Under the pieces are notes generated by a model. That model was not told where the DNA came from, did no database searches, and was given only the letters and a program-made list of their open reading frames with translations. A stretch of 41,379 bases of DNA from a virus, in the IMG/VR virus record IMGVR_UViG_3300046506_000212, positions 1 to 41,379 of that record, one strand, 5' to 3'. Position 1 is the stretch's first letter, and each line of letters opens with the position of its first letter. Of this stretch, positions 1 to 6,730 are shown in pieces. The position numbers were made by a program, and so were the translations under genes.

Positions 1-24
1 GCCCCGCCCAGTGCGGGGCTTTTT
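1..24 (+). terminator. Rho-independent terminator between gpX and gpD
   Basis: Stem GCCCCGC (1-7), loop CCAGT, stem GCGGGGC (13-19), then TTTTT (20-24). On the circle it lies 35 bp after the gpX stop and 19 bp before the gpD start, so it probably lowers gpD expression relative to the other tail genes. gpD itself has no clear Shine-Dalgarno sequence. Confidence 0.75.
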
Positions 25-127
25 CATTTCTGAGAATCCCCCATGAAGCCAGTCCATAAGATCGTGGCCAATGGCCTCGACATTTCCGACGCCATCAACG
101 ACCGGCTGTTGAGTGCCCGCACCGTCG
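1..127. repeat. Terminal overlap, first copy (circular molecule)
   Basis: Bases 1-127 are identical to 41253-41379. The repeat begins in a terminator hairpin and ends inside the gpD coding sequence at an arbitrary codon, so it has no biological boundary. An exact 127-bp overlap is what a de Bruijn assembler with k=127 leaves on a circular contig. The true replicon is therefore inferred to be a 41,252-bp circle. Confidence 0.95.
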
Positions 128-1059
128 ACAAGCCCGGCATAGACTCGGATGACTTTGAGTTGCGCCTAGATGACCGGGACGGCGCCCTGGCGTTACCGTC
201 ACGTGGCGTCGAGCTGGCCGTGTACCTGGGCTGGGAAGGCGAAGAACTGGCCTTGCTGGGCAAGTACACGGTCGATGAGGTCGAAGTCTCCGGCCCGCCT
301 GACACTATCGTCATTCGCAGCAAGTCCAGCGACACACGCGGCCCGGCCAAGACGACCCGTAGCGACTCCTGGGAAGGCGTGCCGCTGGCCAGCATTGTGG
401 CCGACGTCGCGAAGCGCAACGGCTGGACGCCTGAGTGCCCGGTACAGACGCTGGTCGAGCGTGCCGACCAGTTGGGCGAGTCGGATCTGTCGTTTATCAC
501 CCGGCTGGCCAAGCAATACGGCTGCACAGCCAAGGTAGCGGACGGCAAGCTTTTGGTTCTGCCTATCGACAGCGGCAAGAGCGCAAGCGGTAAGGCTCTG
601 GCAAAGGTCACGATCAATAAAACGGATTGCAGCCGGTATCAGTTTCGCCTGGGCGACGACAGCGTGAAAGAGGCGTCCAAGGCGGCGTATCAGGACGGAG
701 ACGGCAACCTCAAGACGGTGCAAGTCGGCAACGACGGCTTGGATAACCAGGCCCCTGTCCACACTGATCGGCACATTCACCCCAACCAGTCGGCGGCCGA
801 GGCGGCAGCAAAAGCCAGGCTTGAGGGTTTCAACCGCTCCCAGGCGGACGTCAGGCTTGAAATGGTCGGGCGTACCGACGTGTTTGCAGAGTCCCCTATC
901 GGGGCTGTGGGCTTCAAGGATGAGCTTGACGGCGAGTATCTGGCCGACACGGTGACGCAGGACTGGAACGCCAGCGGCTGGGTTACGACGATTGAGTGCA
1001 ACGCGGGCAACAAGGGCGGGAAAAAGGACAAGCCGCTAAAGGTTATCGACGTTAGCTGA
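43..1059 (+). CDS. D: Phage tail protein D (late control gene D / baseplate hub)
   Basis: This 338-residue protein matches the P2 gpD / phage late control D family, the hub at the base of the contractile tail that joins tube to spike. Family-typical stretches are the N-terminal beta domain (IVANGLDISDAI), a middle LysM-like segment (WEGVPLASIVADVAKRNG) and the FITRLAKQYG motif followed by KLLVLP. The ending TTIECNAGNKGGKKD is also typical. It follows gpU and gpX across the circle junction, the P2 order X-U-D. The start at 43 gives the family N-terminus directly, although no good ribosome binding site is seen. The assignment is firm; the terminator just upstream is the odd point. Confidence 0.93.
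   Translation: MKPVHKIVANGLDISDAINDRLLSARTVDKPGIDSDDFELRLDDRDGALALPSRGVELAVYLGWEGEELALLGKYTVDEVEVSGPPDTIVIRSKSSDTRGPAKTTRSDSWEGVPLASIVADVAKRNGWTPECPVQTLVERADQLGESDLSFITRLAKQYGCTAKVADGKLLVLPIDSGKSASGKALAKVTINKTDCSRYQFRLGDDSVKEASKAAYQDGDGNLKTVQVGNDGLDNQAPVHTDRHIHPNQSAAEAAAKARLEGFNRSQADVRLEMVGRTDVFAESPIGAVGFKDELDGEYLADTVTQDWNASGWVTTIECNAGNKGGKKDKPLKVIDVS
191..203. repeat. Dispersed palindrome, one mismatch (CGTTAC-C-GTCACG)
   Basis: Inside gpD; one arm mismatch, 1-nt spacer. Confidence 0.45.
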
Positions 1060-1069
1060 TGGGGACGGT

Positions 1070-1083
1070 CCCGGCCAGCCGGG
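1070..1083 (+). other. GC hairpin after gpD
   Basis: CCCGGC-CA-GCCGGG lies 10 bp after the gpD stop. There is no T tract, so it may act as an mRNA 3-prime stabiliser or a weak terminator at the end of the long late operon. Confidence 0.4.
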
Positions 1084-1110
1084 GCGAAGTGGATAGGAGT
1101 ACAGATGTTT

Positions 1111-1130
1111 TACTGTATGCCTATCCAGTA
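1111..1130 (+). promoter_or_regulatory. LexA (SOS) box upstream of the 66-aa gene
   Basis: TACTGTATGCCTATCCAGTA matches the CTG-N10-CAG LexA core (1113-1128) and has the flanking TA dinucleotides on both sides, 16 of 20 positions of the palindromic gammaproteobacterial consensus. It lies 55 bp upstream of the ATG at 1185, where a promoter operator would sit. No other gene could be its target except by long range. Confidence 0.75.
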
Positions 1131-1184
1131 TTAAGGCTTGTCGATAGAATGCTGTTAGTCGCGTGATGGAACGGGAGAACTGAC

Positions 1185-1385
1185 ATGCATATACCCAATA
1201 ACCCTTTGCTGAAAAATGACGTGCGGTCTACTATCGAGGCCGCTTATTTTTACTGCGAGTACCTGTGCATCCTGAAATCAGGCGATGACCGGGCACATGT
1301 AGGAGAGTGGTTTCAGTTGGAAACACTGCGGCAGGCGCTGCTGTCTGTCCGTTCGGAAACTGCAATTACACAAAAAGTGGACTGA
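1185..1385 (+). CDS. Small LexA-controlled protein of unknown function (66 aa)
   Basis: Unrecognised 66-residue protein with two cysteines in an aromatic segment (YFYCEYLC, residues about 22-29) and a predicted helical C-terminal half (WFQLETLRQALLSV). GGGAGAA precedes the ATG at good spacing (CGGGAGAACTGACATG). It stands alone between the tail operon and repA, with its own LexA box and its own strong terminator at 1471-1501, so it is an independent SOS-induced unit. By analogy with Tum of phage 186 or the Gifsy anti-repressors it could be an anti-repressor, but nothing in the sequence proves this. An SOS-linked host-modulating protein is the alternative. Confidence 0.65.
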   Translation: MHIPNNPLLKNDVRSTIEAAYFYCEYLCILKSGDDRAHVGEWFQLETLRQALLSVRSETAITQKVD

Positions 1386-1470
1386 GCGAACGAGTCGAGT
1401 TATTCTGCGCACCTACGCCCGAAGAGGCGTTGTTAAAACAGAATTTTAGAATCAGGCAGGCTTAAAAAGA

Positions 1471-1501
1471 AAAACCCCCGAATGTGGCGTTCGGGGGTTT
1501 T
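1471..1501. terminator. Strong bidirectional terminator after the 66-aa gene
   Basis: AAAACCCCCGAA (1471-1482), 7-nt loop, TTCGGGGGTTTT (1490-1501). The perfect 12-bp stem with A and T flanks works in both directions and insulates repA from the SOS gene. Confidence 0.9.
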
Positions 1502-1516
1502 GGGTGAATAGCACAA

Positions 1517-1590
1517 GAATAGGCTCGCACCGACAAGCAAGGTAGAGTCTATTCGCTGATCACCGCTTAGGCAAGCCCTAGTCACTAGGG
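1517..1590 (+). promoter_or_regulatory. Structured repA leader
   Basis: Two inverted repeats lie between the terminator and repA. GAATAGGCTC (1517-1526) pairs with GAGTCTATTC (1545-1554) with one mismatch around an 18-nt loop. CCCTAGT-C-ACTAGGG (1576-1590) is a perfect palindrome whose right arm contains AGGG, the only ribosome binding site candidate for repA. The second structure could hide the ribosome binding site or be an operator for RepA. The first has the size of an antisense-RNA target loop. Copy-number control here is inference. Confidence 0.5.
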
Positions 1591-1597
1591 AATGGCG

Positions 1598-2602
1598 ATG
1601 GTCGAGGTATCCGCGAGCGCGGACCTTTCCCCCATGATGTGGGGAAAAAGCGCTTACTCGTATCCGGGTAAGTTTTTAGGCTCTGGCAATCGGTGCGGGC
1701 ATGATCCTGCGCGATTCTCGGCTGAGCGTCTGGCGCTGCCTGAAACAAAGAGCGGGCATCGCCTCTCTATCCTCCAAAAGCTCATTGACAGGGTGCAGGG
1801 CTACTTTCTGGACCCTGCAAGTATCCCCTTGCTCGCATACCGCGAAGACAAAAAAAAGCACGACGGTTCCTACCGGCAGAACCGTAGTGAAGCCCGCGAG
1901 GCCCACGGCCTTGTGGCCAGCACGATCATTGCCGATCTGGATCTTAAATCTCTGCGTGTGGGCAACTATGCCCCGAACGGCGAGTTTCGTTGCACGTCGT
2001 TCGACGAGTTGGCGCGGCGTTGCGGGCTGACCAAGCCTGCGGCGATCGCAACTGATAAGCCGGTGGCGAATAGCCGATTCTGGCGATGTGTCGCGCAGCT
2101 AAAGCGTGCGGGCATGTTCGAGGTATTCGAGCAGTACGAAGAAACCCCCGATGGCAAGCGGGGTCGCCCGGCTATCAAGGTCGTTAGCGAAAAATTCCTG
2201 CGCGTGCTGGGCGGGATTACCAAGGACGCCATGGGGGCCGCCCGGAAGAAGGCCACAAAAGCAGTGGCCAAGTTCATCGCGGGCGCCGTCGTCGGGGGCA
2301 TCCAGTCCAAGGATGAGCAAGACGAGCTAAGCGCCCAGGTGCGCAGTCAGCGCACGCGCAAAACGCTGTTCCCGAAGCCGGTTATCAAGAACCTGTCCCC
2401 TGGCGTGAGCAGCCCGGTCGGTGTGCTGGAGCCAGATAACAGCCTGCTGTTAGAAAGCTGGAAGGCGCACAGTGAACAGGTATACGCCGCCATGGCGGAA
2501 GCCCTCGGCCGTCGCCCGACGCTGGCCGAATCCCGAACGCGCTACGCCGAGTTCGGCGGCCTGACAACCGAAGAGTGGTCGGCGCGCCGCCGACGACTTT
2601 AG
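1598..2602 (+). CDS. repA: Plasmid replication initiator, RepA-like
   Basis: A 334-residue protein resembling plasmid RepA initiators of the winged-helix type. The central region, from RLSILQKLIDRVQGYFLDPA through ADLDLKSLRVGNYAPNGEF to a helix-turn-helix (TSFDELARRCGLTKPAA) and SRFWRCVAQLKRAGMFEVFE, has the arrangement seen in IncFII-like RepA proteins. It is followed by KVVSEKFLRVLGGI and a basic Lys/Ala-rich segment. The C-terminal 60 residues are Arg-rich and likely bind DNA. I prefer the ATG at 1598 because AGGG then sits 7 nt upstream; an ATG at 1592 leaves only 1 nt. The structured leader upstream and the 660-bp non-coding region downstream fit a replicon. The exact Rep family is not certain. 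Confidence 0.72.
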   Translation: MVEVSASADLSPMMWGKSAYSYPGKFLGSGNRCGHDPARFSAERLALPETKSGHRLSILQKLIDRVQGYFLDPASIPLLAYREDKKKHDGSYRQNRSEAREAHGLVASTIIADLDLKSLRVGNYAPNGEFRCTSFDELARRCGLTKPAAIATDKPVANSRFWRCVAQLKRAGMFEVFEQYEETPDGKRGRPAIKVVSEKFLRVLGGITKDAMGAARKKATKAVAKFIAGAVVGGIQSKDEQDELSAQVRSQRTRKTLFPKPVIKNLSPGVSSPVGVLEPDNSLLLESWKAHSEQVYAAMAEALGRRPTLAESRTRYAEFGGLTTEEWSARRRRL

Positions 2603-3264
2603 CCCACCCCGTCCTTTCTCCCCGAAGCCTCGGGCGCCTTGCTGTGGGCGCTCAGAGGCTTTAGTGCTGTCACCCCTCAAATCCCCCTTATTCCCTCTCG
2701 CTGGGCGCCTCAAAACGCGCCTGGAAGCCGCCTATTCGACCCCCTCAATGTCATCTAGCCCCAGCTCGGCGAACGCGTCGGGCCAGGTTGGAAAATTAAG
2801 TGCATACCCCGGATGTTAAGTCCGACAGAAGTACATTTAAGTCGATAGTGTTCTTTTCCCAAGAGCTTCTTAGAAACGGTGGGCCACCCTGCGGGCAGCC
2901 CTGTTAATGCCTCGGCAAAGCCGAGAATTGTTTGTTTTCGGCGCCGGTGGCGCCATCGAGGCTGCCCGCAATTCGTGCCTACGGCACGGCGGGACATGGG
3001 ATGTGGAGAGGCGAAGCCTGTGGCGTGCCTTCCTGAGCCGTTCCAGTTGCTGCACGGCGGTCGCAAATCGTAATCCTGATCCTAGCATAGGGTGCCGCCG
3101 TTTCGCGCCTTCACGCCTCGGGCTGCGCCCTGGTACGCCGCAAGCGGCGGGTTGATAGTGAGGGGAGGGGTCGTCAACAATCTGACGCGCCTGAATCGCC
3201 ACCTTCTGATAAAGTCGCCGCCAAGGTCGGGCATCTAGCCAAGACCGTTTTCCGGGAAATTCCG
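2603..3264. other. 660-bp non-coding region, candidate plasmid origin
   Basis: No convincing gene is present. The first part holds a hairpin. 2790-2870 is AT-rich with three TTAAGT hexamers at 2796, 2816 and 2837, spaced 20 and 21 bp, like weak iterons. 2891-3149 is GC-rich and packed with short hairpins: outer arms GCGGGCAGCC (2891-2900) and GGCTGCCCGC (2960-2969) enclose CTCGGC-AAA-GCCGAG (2911-2925) and GGCGCC-GGT-GGCGCC (2940-2954); then GTGCC-TAC-GGCAC (2975-2987), AGGC-GAA-GCCT (3009-3019) and CGCCGC-AA-GCGGCG (3136-3149). Position next to repA plus an AT-rich block suggests an origin; this is inference. Confidence 0.5.
2625..2662 (+). terminator. Possible terminator after repA
   Basis: AAGCCTC (2625-2631) pairs with GAGGCTT (2655-2661), with partial inner pairing of GGCGCC and GGCGCT. 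It has only a short T run, so it is moderate evidence. It begins 22 bp after the repA stop. Confidence 0.5.
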
Positions 3265-3564
3265 ATGACTAAACAAGCGCCGCACGTGGCCGCGCTCAAG
3301 GCCGATTTTCGCGACCGATTCGGGCACAGACTCAGCGCACGCAGCAGCCCAAGGGCGGGCGTTGAGGCCCTTCTGCTGTCAGTGCCTGCATTTGCTGGCC
3401 AGGGCGGCGCCCGTCCGTTACTCGTAACGATTGGTGCATGGCTCGAATCACGGGGGTTCTACCTCGATCAAGATCATGGTCGGGTCGGGCTGCTTTCGTT
3501 TCCTGACGGCTGGACTTGCTGGGAGTTGGGCATGTCGGTTCGCGTGCGATACAGGAGGGAGTGA
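3265..3564 (+). CDS. Hypothetical protein (99 aa)
   Basis: Unrecognised 99-residue protein starting with ATG at 3265. The N-terminal third is basic, followed by a hydrophobic stretch (VEALLLSVPAFAG) and an aromatic C-terminal part (SFPDGWTCWELGMSVRVRYRRE). It is the first gene after the origin candidate. It contains a perfect dispersed palindrome (3416-3429), and its stop codon lies inside a strong hairpin, which suggests post-transcriptional coupling to the next gene. No function can be assigned. Confidence 0.6.
   Translation: MTKQAPHVAALKADFRDRFGHRLSARSSPRAGVEALLLSVPAFAGQGGARPLLVTIGAWLESRGFYLDQDHGRVGLLSFPDGWTCWELGMSVRVRYRRE
3416..3429. repeat. Dispersed palindrome CGTTAC-TC-GTAACG
   Basis: Perfect 6-bp arms with spacer TC, inside the 99-aa gene. 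Member of the family described in the findings. Confidence 0.85.
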
Positions 3565-3606
3565 AGGGTATTCACTCCCTGGATTACCGCCGATGGTGTC
3601 GGCGGT
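3556..3606 (+). promoter_or_regulatory. Tandem perfect hairpins between two genes
   Basis: AGGGAGTGAA-GGGTA-TTCACTCCCT (3556-3580) is followed after 5 nt by ACCGCCGA-TGGTG-TCGGCGGT (3586-3606). The first contains the upstream stop codon; the second ends 8 nt before the GGAG ribosome binding site of the next gene. Neither has a T tract. They could be an attenuator, an RNA processing site or an operator. Confidence 0.65.
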
Positions 3607-3623
3607 TTGCAACGGAGTGGATT

Positions 3624-4034
3624 ATGTTCTGGCTGGTTGCGAGGGATGGTGTACGGACCTCGATTAACGCCGTGGATATGTGGGAGGCGATGCGGGATGC
3701 GTTGCGCTCCGATTGTGATTTGCTTGTCGCGGCTAGGCCTGGTCGCGTGCTGGGCCGGTCCGAATTGCTGGCCGCGCTCAAGTTGGGCCGCCCTGGCCTG
3801 TTTGATGACTACTTGCCCGGCTGGGAACCGCCTACCTTCGAAGAATTCCGCGAGCTGCTGCGTATTGCCCGGTTGACCGGCAGCATGGCTGCCGCCGTCG
3901 TCGGCGTGACGCCGGTCAAGATTCGCAAATGGGCGGGCGGCGATGGCAGCCCGCCGTATGCGGTCTGGCGTCTGCTGGCCATTTATGCCCGGCTCGCCGA
4001 GCCGTCGAGGGTGGAGCTGTCAGCGGCCGAATAA
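3624..4034 (+). CDS. Putative helix-turn-helix regulator (136 aa)
   Basis: The C-terminal half contains a helix-turn-helix-like segment (LTGSMAAAVVGVTPVKIRKW, followed by an aromatic helix ending LLAIYARL), similar in form to small phage/plasmid repressors. The N-terminal half (NAVDMWEAMRDALRSDCDLL) is helical and unrecognised. I chose ATG 3624 because GGAG sits 6-7 nt upstream and the longer start at 3516 would overlap the preceding gene and run through two hairpins. It lies just upstream of the partition cassette and may regulate replication or partition; that is inference. Confidence 0.6.
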   Translation: MFWLVARDGVRTSINAVDMWEAMRDALRSDCDLLVAARPGRVLGRSELLAALKLGRPGLFDDYLPGWEPPTFEEFRELLRIARLTGSMAAAVVGVTPVKIRKWAGGDGSPPYAVWRLLAIYARLAEPSRVELSAAE

Positions 4035-4040
4035 AATAAA

Positions 4041-4103
4041 GGATACCTATAGGATTGACATAGGATACTAAAGGGATATCCTTTGGGTATCTGTTCGGTA
4101 TCC
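4041..4103. repeat. parS: Partition iteron array 1 (six 11-bp repeats)
   Basis: Repeats with consensus GGATATCC start at 4041, 4052, 4063, 4074, 4085 and 4096, exactly 11 bp apart: GGATACCT, GGATTGAC, GGATACTA, GGATATCC, GGGTATCT, CGGTATCC. One repeat per helical turn directly upstream of parA is the pattern of a centromere/operator for a ribbon-helix-helix partition protein. Confidence 0.85.
4055..4082 (+). promoter_or_regulatory. parA promoter embedded in iterons
   Basis: TTGACA (4055-4060), 16-bp spacer, TATCCT (4077-4082). Both hexamers lie inside the iteron array, so binding of the partition protein should repress its own operon. Confidence 0.65.
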
Positions 4104-4118
4104 TTTGAGGGTTTAGGC

Positions 4119-4775
4119 ATGTCCATAATTTTGTTCGGCAATACCAAGGGCGGGATCGGCAAGTCGACGAGTTCGGTGCAAGTGGCCGTAGGCCGAGCGC
4201 TTCAGGGTAAAGACGTGCTGCTGGTCAATGGCGACCGGCAGTCATCGTCGGCAAAGGCCATCGGCCGTCGTGATGAGGCCGCCATTACCCCGAGCGTGAC
4301 GCTTGTGTCTTACCCTGAAGGCGACCAGTTGCGTACTCAGGTACTGCGGCTGGCCAGCAAGTACGATGACGTCATCATCGACGCGGGCGGGCGTGACAGT
4401 TCAGCACTGCGGCACGCGATGATGATTGCGGACGTCATGCTGGTGCCCATCGCCCCCGGCAACTTCGAGTTGGATGCCCTAGAGGATGAGTTAATACCGC
4501 TGATCCAAGAGATTCAGACCCTGCGCGGCGATAACCCGCTGCCGATCTACGCCTTTCTTAACAAGGCCGAGCCTAACAAGTTCTCAAGCGACAACATCGC
4601 AACGCGCAAATCCATAGAAAGCTTCCCTGAGTTGCAATTGCTGGATATCAACGTGGTGGATCGTAAGGCGATTGCTTCTGCCTCTACGACTGGTATCAGC
4701 GTTCGCGAAGCCAAAGTGAAGGACCCTAAAGCGGTCAGGGAAATTGACGCGCTCATGTCTGCGCTGTTTAATTAG
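4119..4775 (+). CDS. parA: ParA-family partition ATPase
   Basis: A 218-residue ParA/MinD-type ATPase. It has a deviant Walker A box KGGIGKST (residues 10-17, with the signature lysine at 10 and K15), a Walker A' region near LVNGD (about 32-36) and a Walker B-like strand DDVIIDAGG (about 88-96). It is short and lacks an N-terminal helix-turn-helix, as in type Ib systems that use a small ribbon-helix-helix partner, which is exactly what follows. The start is ATG 4119 with GAGGG 8 nt upstream; an earlier start at 4083 would fall inside the iteron array. It should segregate the plasmid prophage by moving on nucleoid DNA. Confidence 0.92.
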   Translation: MSIILFGNTKGGIGKSTSSVQVAVGRALQGKDVLLVNGDRQSSSAKAIGRRDEAAITPSVTLVSYPEGDQLRTQVLRLASKYDDVIIDAGGRDSSALRHAMMIADVMLVPIAPGNFELDALEDELIPLIQEIQTLRGDNPLPIYAFLNKAEPNKFSSDNIATRKSIESFPELQLLDINVVDRKAIASASTTGISVREAKVKDPKAVREIDALMSALFN

Positions 4776-4848
4776 GATATCGTTTAAATATCTAATGGGT
4801 ATCCCTTGGATATCTAAAAGACACTCTTTGAATATCTGGAAGGTATCT
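4775..4848. repeat. parS: Partition iteron array 2 (seven 11-bp repeats)
   Basis: Copies start at 4775, 4786, 4797, 4808, 4819, 4830 and 4841, again exactly 11 bp apart. The array begins on the last base of the parA stop codon and ends 1 bp before the ATG of the ribbon-helix-helix gene. 4819 is the weakest copy (AGACACT). The ribosome binding site GGAAGG (4838-4843) lies within the array. Confidence 0.85.
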
Positions 4849-4849
4849 T

Positions 4850-5104
4850 ATGGCATCAGTTATCAAGCGCGCCCCTAAGCCAGCGACAGCCGACCCGGCG
4901 TCGGATCAGGTAGCAACCAAGGCCGCCGCGACGGCGCCCGACAGCAAGGGGAAAAAGAACATGCGCGGAAAGCGCGAGATGTTCGCGGTGGGCTTTGAGC
5001 CGGAGCTTATGGCAGAGCTGGACGCCGCCCGTGCGCGGGTAGGTCTTTCGCGTCCGGCGCTGCTCAAGCTGGCCTTGCGGCGCCTGCTGGATTCCGGCGT
5101 TTAA
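4850..5104 (+). CDS. Ribbon-helix-helix centromere-binding protein (ParB/ParG-like)
   Basis: An 84-residue protein with an Ala/Lys-rich flexible N-terminus (residues 1-40) and a C-terminal ribbon-helix-helix fold: strand REMFAVGF (about 42-49), helix ELMAELDAARARVG, then the loop and helix LSRPALLKLALRRLLDSG. This is the architecture of ParG-type partners, in which the mobile N-tail stimulates the ParA ATPase, often through an arginine finger. It follows parA and is flanked on both sides by 11-bp iterons, its presumed binding sites. The gene and its role are well supported by context; the family name ParG versus CopG-like is not decided. Confidence 0.85.
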   Translation: MASVIKRAPKPATADPASDQVATKAAATAPDSKGKKNMRGKREMFAVGFEPELMAELDAARARVGLSRPALLKLALRRLLDSGV

Positions 5105-5114
5105 GGTGGCGTAA

Positions 5115-5166
5115 GGATCTATAAAAGATATTAAAAGGATATCCCTAGGATATTGTAAAGGTATCC
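5115..5166. repeat. parS: Partition iteron array 3 (five 11-bp repeats)
   Basis: Copies at 5115, 5126, 5137, 5148 and 5159 (GGATCTAT, AGATATTA, GGATATCC, GGATATTG, AGGTATCC), period 11 bp, between the ribbon-helix-helix gene and the next gene. Being downstream of the cassette, this array may be the segregation centromere proper, or may put the next gene under partition-protein control. Confidence 0.8.
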
Positions 5167-5214
5167 TTTAGGTTGTATAGTTCGTTCATCCAGTCAAACC
5201 AGGGATGTACGAAA

Positions 5215-5541
5215 ATGACGCAGTTCAAGCCGCAAACGGAAGCGCAGCAAATCGCCGGGGCCATCCTCGATCAGTTCGGCGCCCGTCGCTTCATGGTGAT
5301 GACCGGCGCTAGGGGCGTCGTTGCTCTGCCCCAAGGGCTGCAATTCCAGTTGCCTGCCAAGGCGGCGCGGGACGGGATCAACATGGTTCGCGTCGAGCTG
5401 GACGAGTTCGACTTGTACCGGGTCGTGGTGGGCCGCTGGCAGCGTCTGGACTTCACGGAAAAGGCCCGCGAGCAGGGCTTGCTGTGCGCGGATCTGCACG
5501 CCGCTTTCACCCGCCTGACCGGCCTCGAAACCCATCTATAA
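5215..5541 (+). CDS. Hypothetical protein (108 aa) next to the partition locus
   Basis: Unrecognised protein with a mixed alpha/beta look: helix QQIAGAILDQFGARRF, strands FMVMTGARGVVAL and QLPAKAARDGINMVRVELDEFDLYRVVVGRW, then a C-terminal helix. The start is ATG 5215 with AGGGA about 10 nt upstream. An earlier in-frame start at 5173 would fall just after iteron array 3. The location suggests a plasmid-maintenance role under partition-protein control, but this is only inference. Confidence 0.6.
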   Translation: MTQFKPQTEAQQIAGAILDQFGARRFMVMTGARGVVALPQGLQFQLPAKAARDGINMVRVELDEFDLYRVVVGRWQRLDFTEKAREQGLLCADLHAAFTRLTGLETHL

Positions 5542-5549
5542 GCAGCCCT

Positions 5550-5568
5550 GCCCCGGCTGCGCCGGGGC
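5550..5568 (+). other. GC hairpin
   Basis: GCCCCGGC-TGC-GCCGGGGC, a perfect 8-bp stem with a 3-nt loop between two genes, without a T tract. Possibly an attenuator or transcript-end stabiliser. Confidence 0.5.
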
Positions 5569-5584
5569 CTGTTGGAGTCGCACC

Positions 5585-6730
5585 ATGGCCCGTAAGCCCG
5601 TTCCCAAATACGTCCCCCTTGAACAGCGCCCGGCGTTCCTCGCGTCCGTCGAGGCGCTGCCCGTTGACCCGGCCGAACTGGAAGCGCTGGCCCGGCAAGC
5701 GCAGCAGCTCTATAACGATGCGGTCGTGGCCGGAGACGTTGAGCGGCTGGACGCGGCGCATGATGCTTATATGGCGGTGGTGGTGCGCCTCAATGGCAGC
5801 AATCCGGCCGGTTGCGGGCCGATCATCGGCGCGCTGGACAAGGCGCTGGCCGCTGCGCCGGGCCATGTGCCGGGCTGGGGGCAGGCCGGGCATTTCTTGC
5901 TTGAGGTGGACGGCCTGCGGGTGCAGGTGGTGGCCCGCTCCGGCACGCTGGAGAACCATTGCATTCATGATCTGATTGCGGTCGATCTGGACAAGCCATT
6001 TCCCAATGAGTCCGGCCGCAAGAGCCTGTACATGACCGTTACGCATCACCTGGGTGAAACGTTCGATCAGGCGGTGCGCCGGGCGGTGCGTGAGCTGCTG
6101 GTGATGGACGGCCAGATGGTCAGCATTGGCGCGGACGCCAAGCTGTTGCCGTCGCTGGCCAAGCGGCCGGGCTGGCTGGTCGATGCGCTGGCCGGGGTCA
6201 AGCCGGACGGTCAACTGGCGATGTTCGGCGATGCGCCGCCCGCCAAAGTCCCCTTGACCAACGCCCAGCGTCAGAAGGCATTGCGCGAGCGGCGCAAGCA
6301 GCAGCAATTGAAGCCGGTGATGCTGAACGAGCTGGACCGTAACGTGCTGCGCATGGCGTTGGACGCTTACGACTCGTTCGATGGCTGTTCGTCGACACCC
6401 GAGTACCGGTTGGGGTTGTTGCGGCGTCTGGTGCCGGGGGCCGATTGGTTCCCCGCCGAGCATCGCCAGTGCCAGCAACTGAAGCGCTTGCATGAGGCCG
6501 AGGTCGGCCGCTGGGTGCGCAAGAGCCAGGAGGGCAGCCAGGAGTCCAGCCGCTGGGCCGCCAAGGCGCGGGAATGGGAAGCTCAAGCCAAGGCCGCGCA
6601 GGCCTTGGAGAAAGAAAACGCCTTGCTGGAGAACGAGCGCAACGGCTCATTGGCGGCCGTCCAGACCTTGACCGAGCGCTTGCGCCGTGCGGGGTTGTGC
6701 ACTGACTACCGCAAGCAGCCGGGCGAATAG
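5585..6730 (+). CDS. Large hypothetical protein with C-terminal coiled coil (381 aa)
   Basis: Not recognised. The N-terminal third is helical. The middle contains a compact alpha/beta region (LLEVDGLRVQVVARSGTLEN, then DLIAVDLDKPFPNESGRKSL) and a run around FDQAVRRAVRELLVMDGQMVS. There is a basic linker (RQKALRERRKQQQLKP), and residues about 295-360 are rich in Glu, Ala, Gln and Lys and predicted coiled coil. Large coiled-coil proteins beside partition genes can be KfrA-like auxiliary segregation factors, but the N-terminal DNA-binding domain of KfrA is not evident. ATG 5585 lies 8 nt after a TTGGAG ribosome binding site. Confidence 0.65.
   Translation: MARKPVPKYVPLEQRPAFLASVEALPVDPAELEALARQAQQLYNDAVVAGDVERLDAAHDAYMAVVVRLNGSNPAGCGPIIGALDKALAAAPGHVPGWGQAGHFLLEVDGLRVQVVARSGTLENHCIHDLIAVDLDKPFPNESGRKSLYMTVTHHLGETFDQAVRRAVRELLVMDGQMVSIGADAKLLPSLAKRPGWLVDALAGVKPDGQLAMFGDAPPAKVPLTNAQRQKALRERRKQQQLKPVMLNELDRNVLRMALDAYDSFDGCSSTPEYRLGLLRRLVPGADWFPAEHRQCQQLKRLHEAEVGRWVRKSQEGSQESSRWAAKAREWEAQAKAAQALEKENALLENERNGSLAAVQTLTERLRRAGLCTDYRKQPGE

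Noticed and set aside
3416-3429. Chromosomal parS identity for the CGTTAC-GTAACG palindrome
   Set aside because: Pseudomonas/Bacillus parS is built on GTTTCACGTGAAAC-like sequence; the arms here are different, and the copies are spread over the whole circle.
4083-4118. Earlier in-frame start for parA at 4083
   Set aside because: It lies inside iteron array 1 and the promoter and adds residues not typical of ParA; ATG 4119 has a good ribosome binding site and the normal N-terminus.
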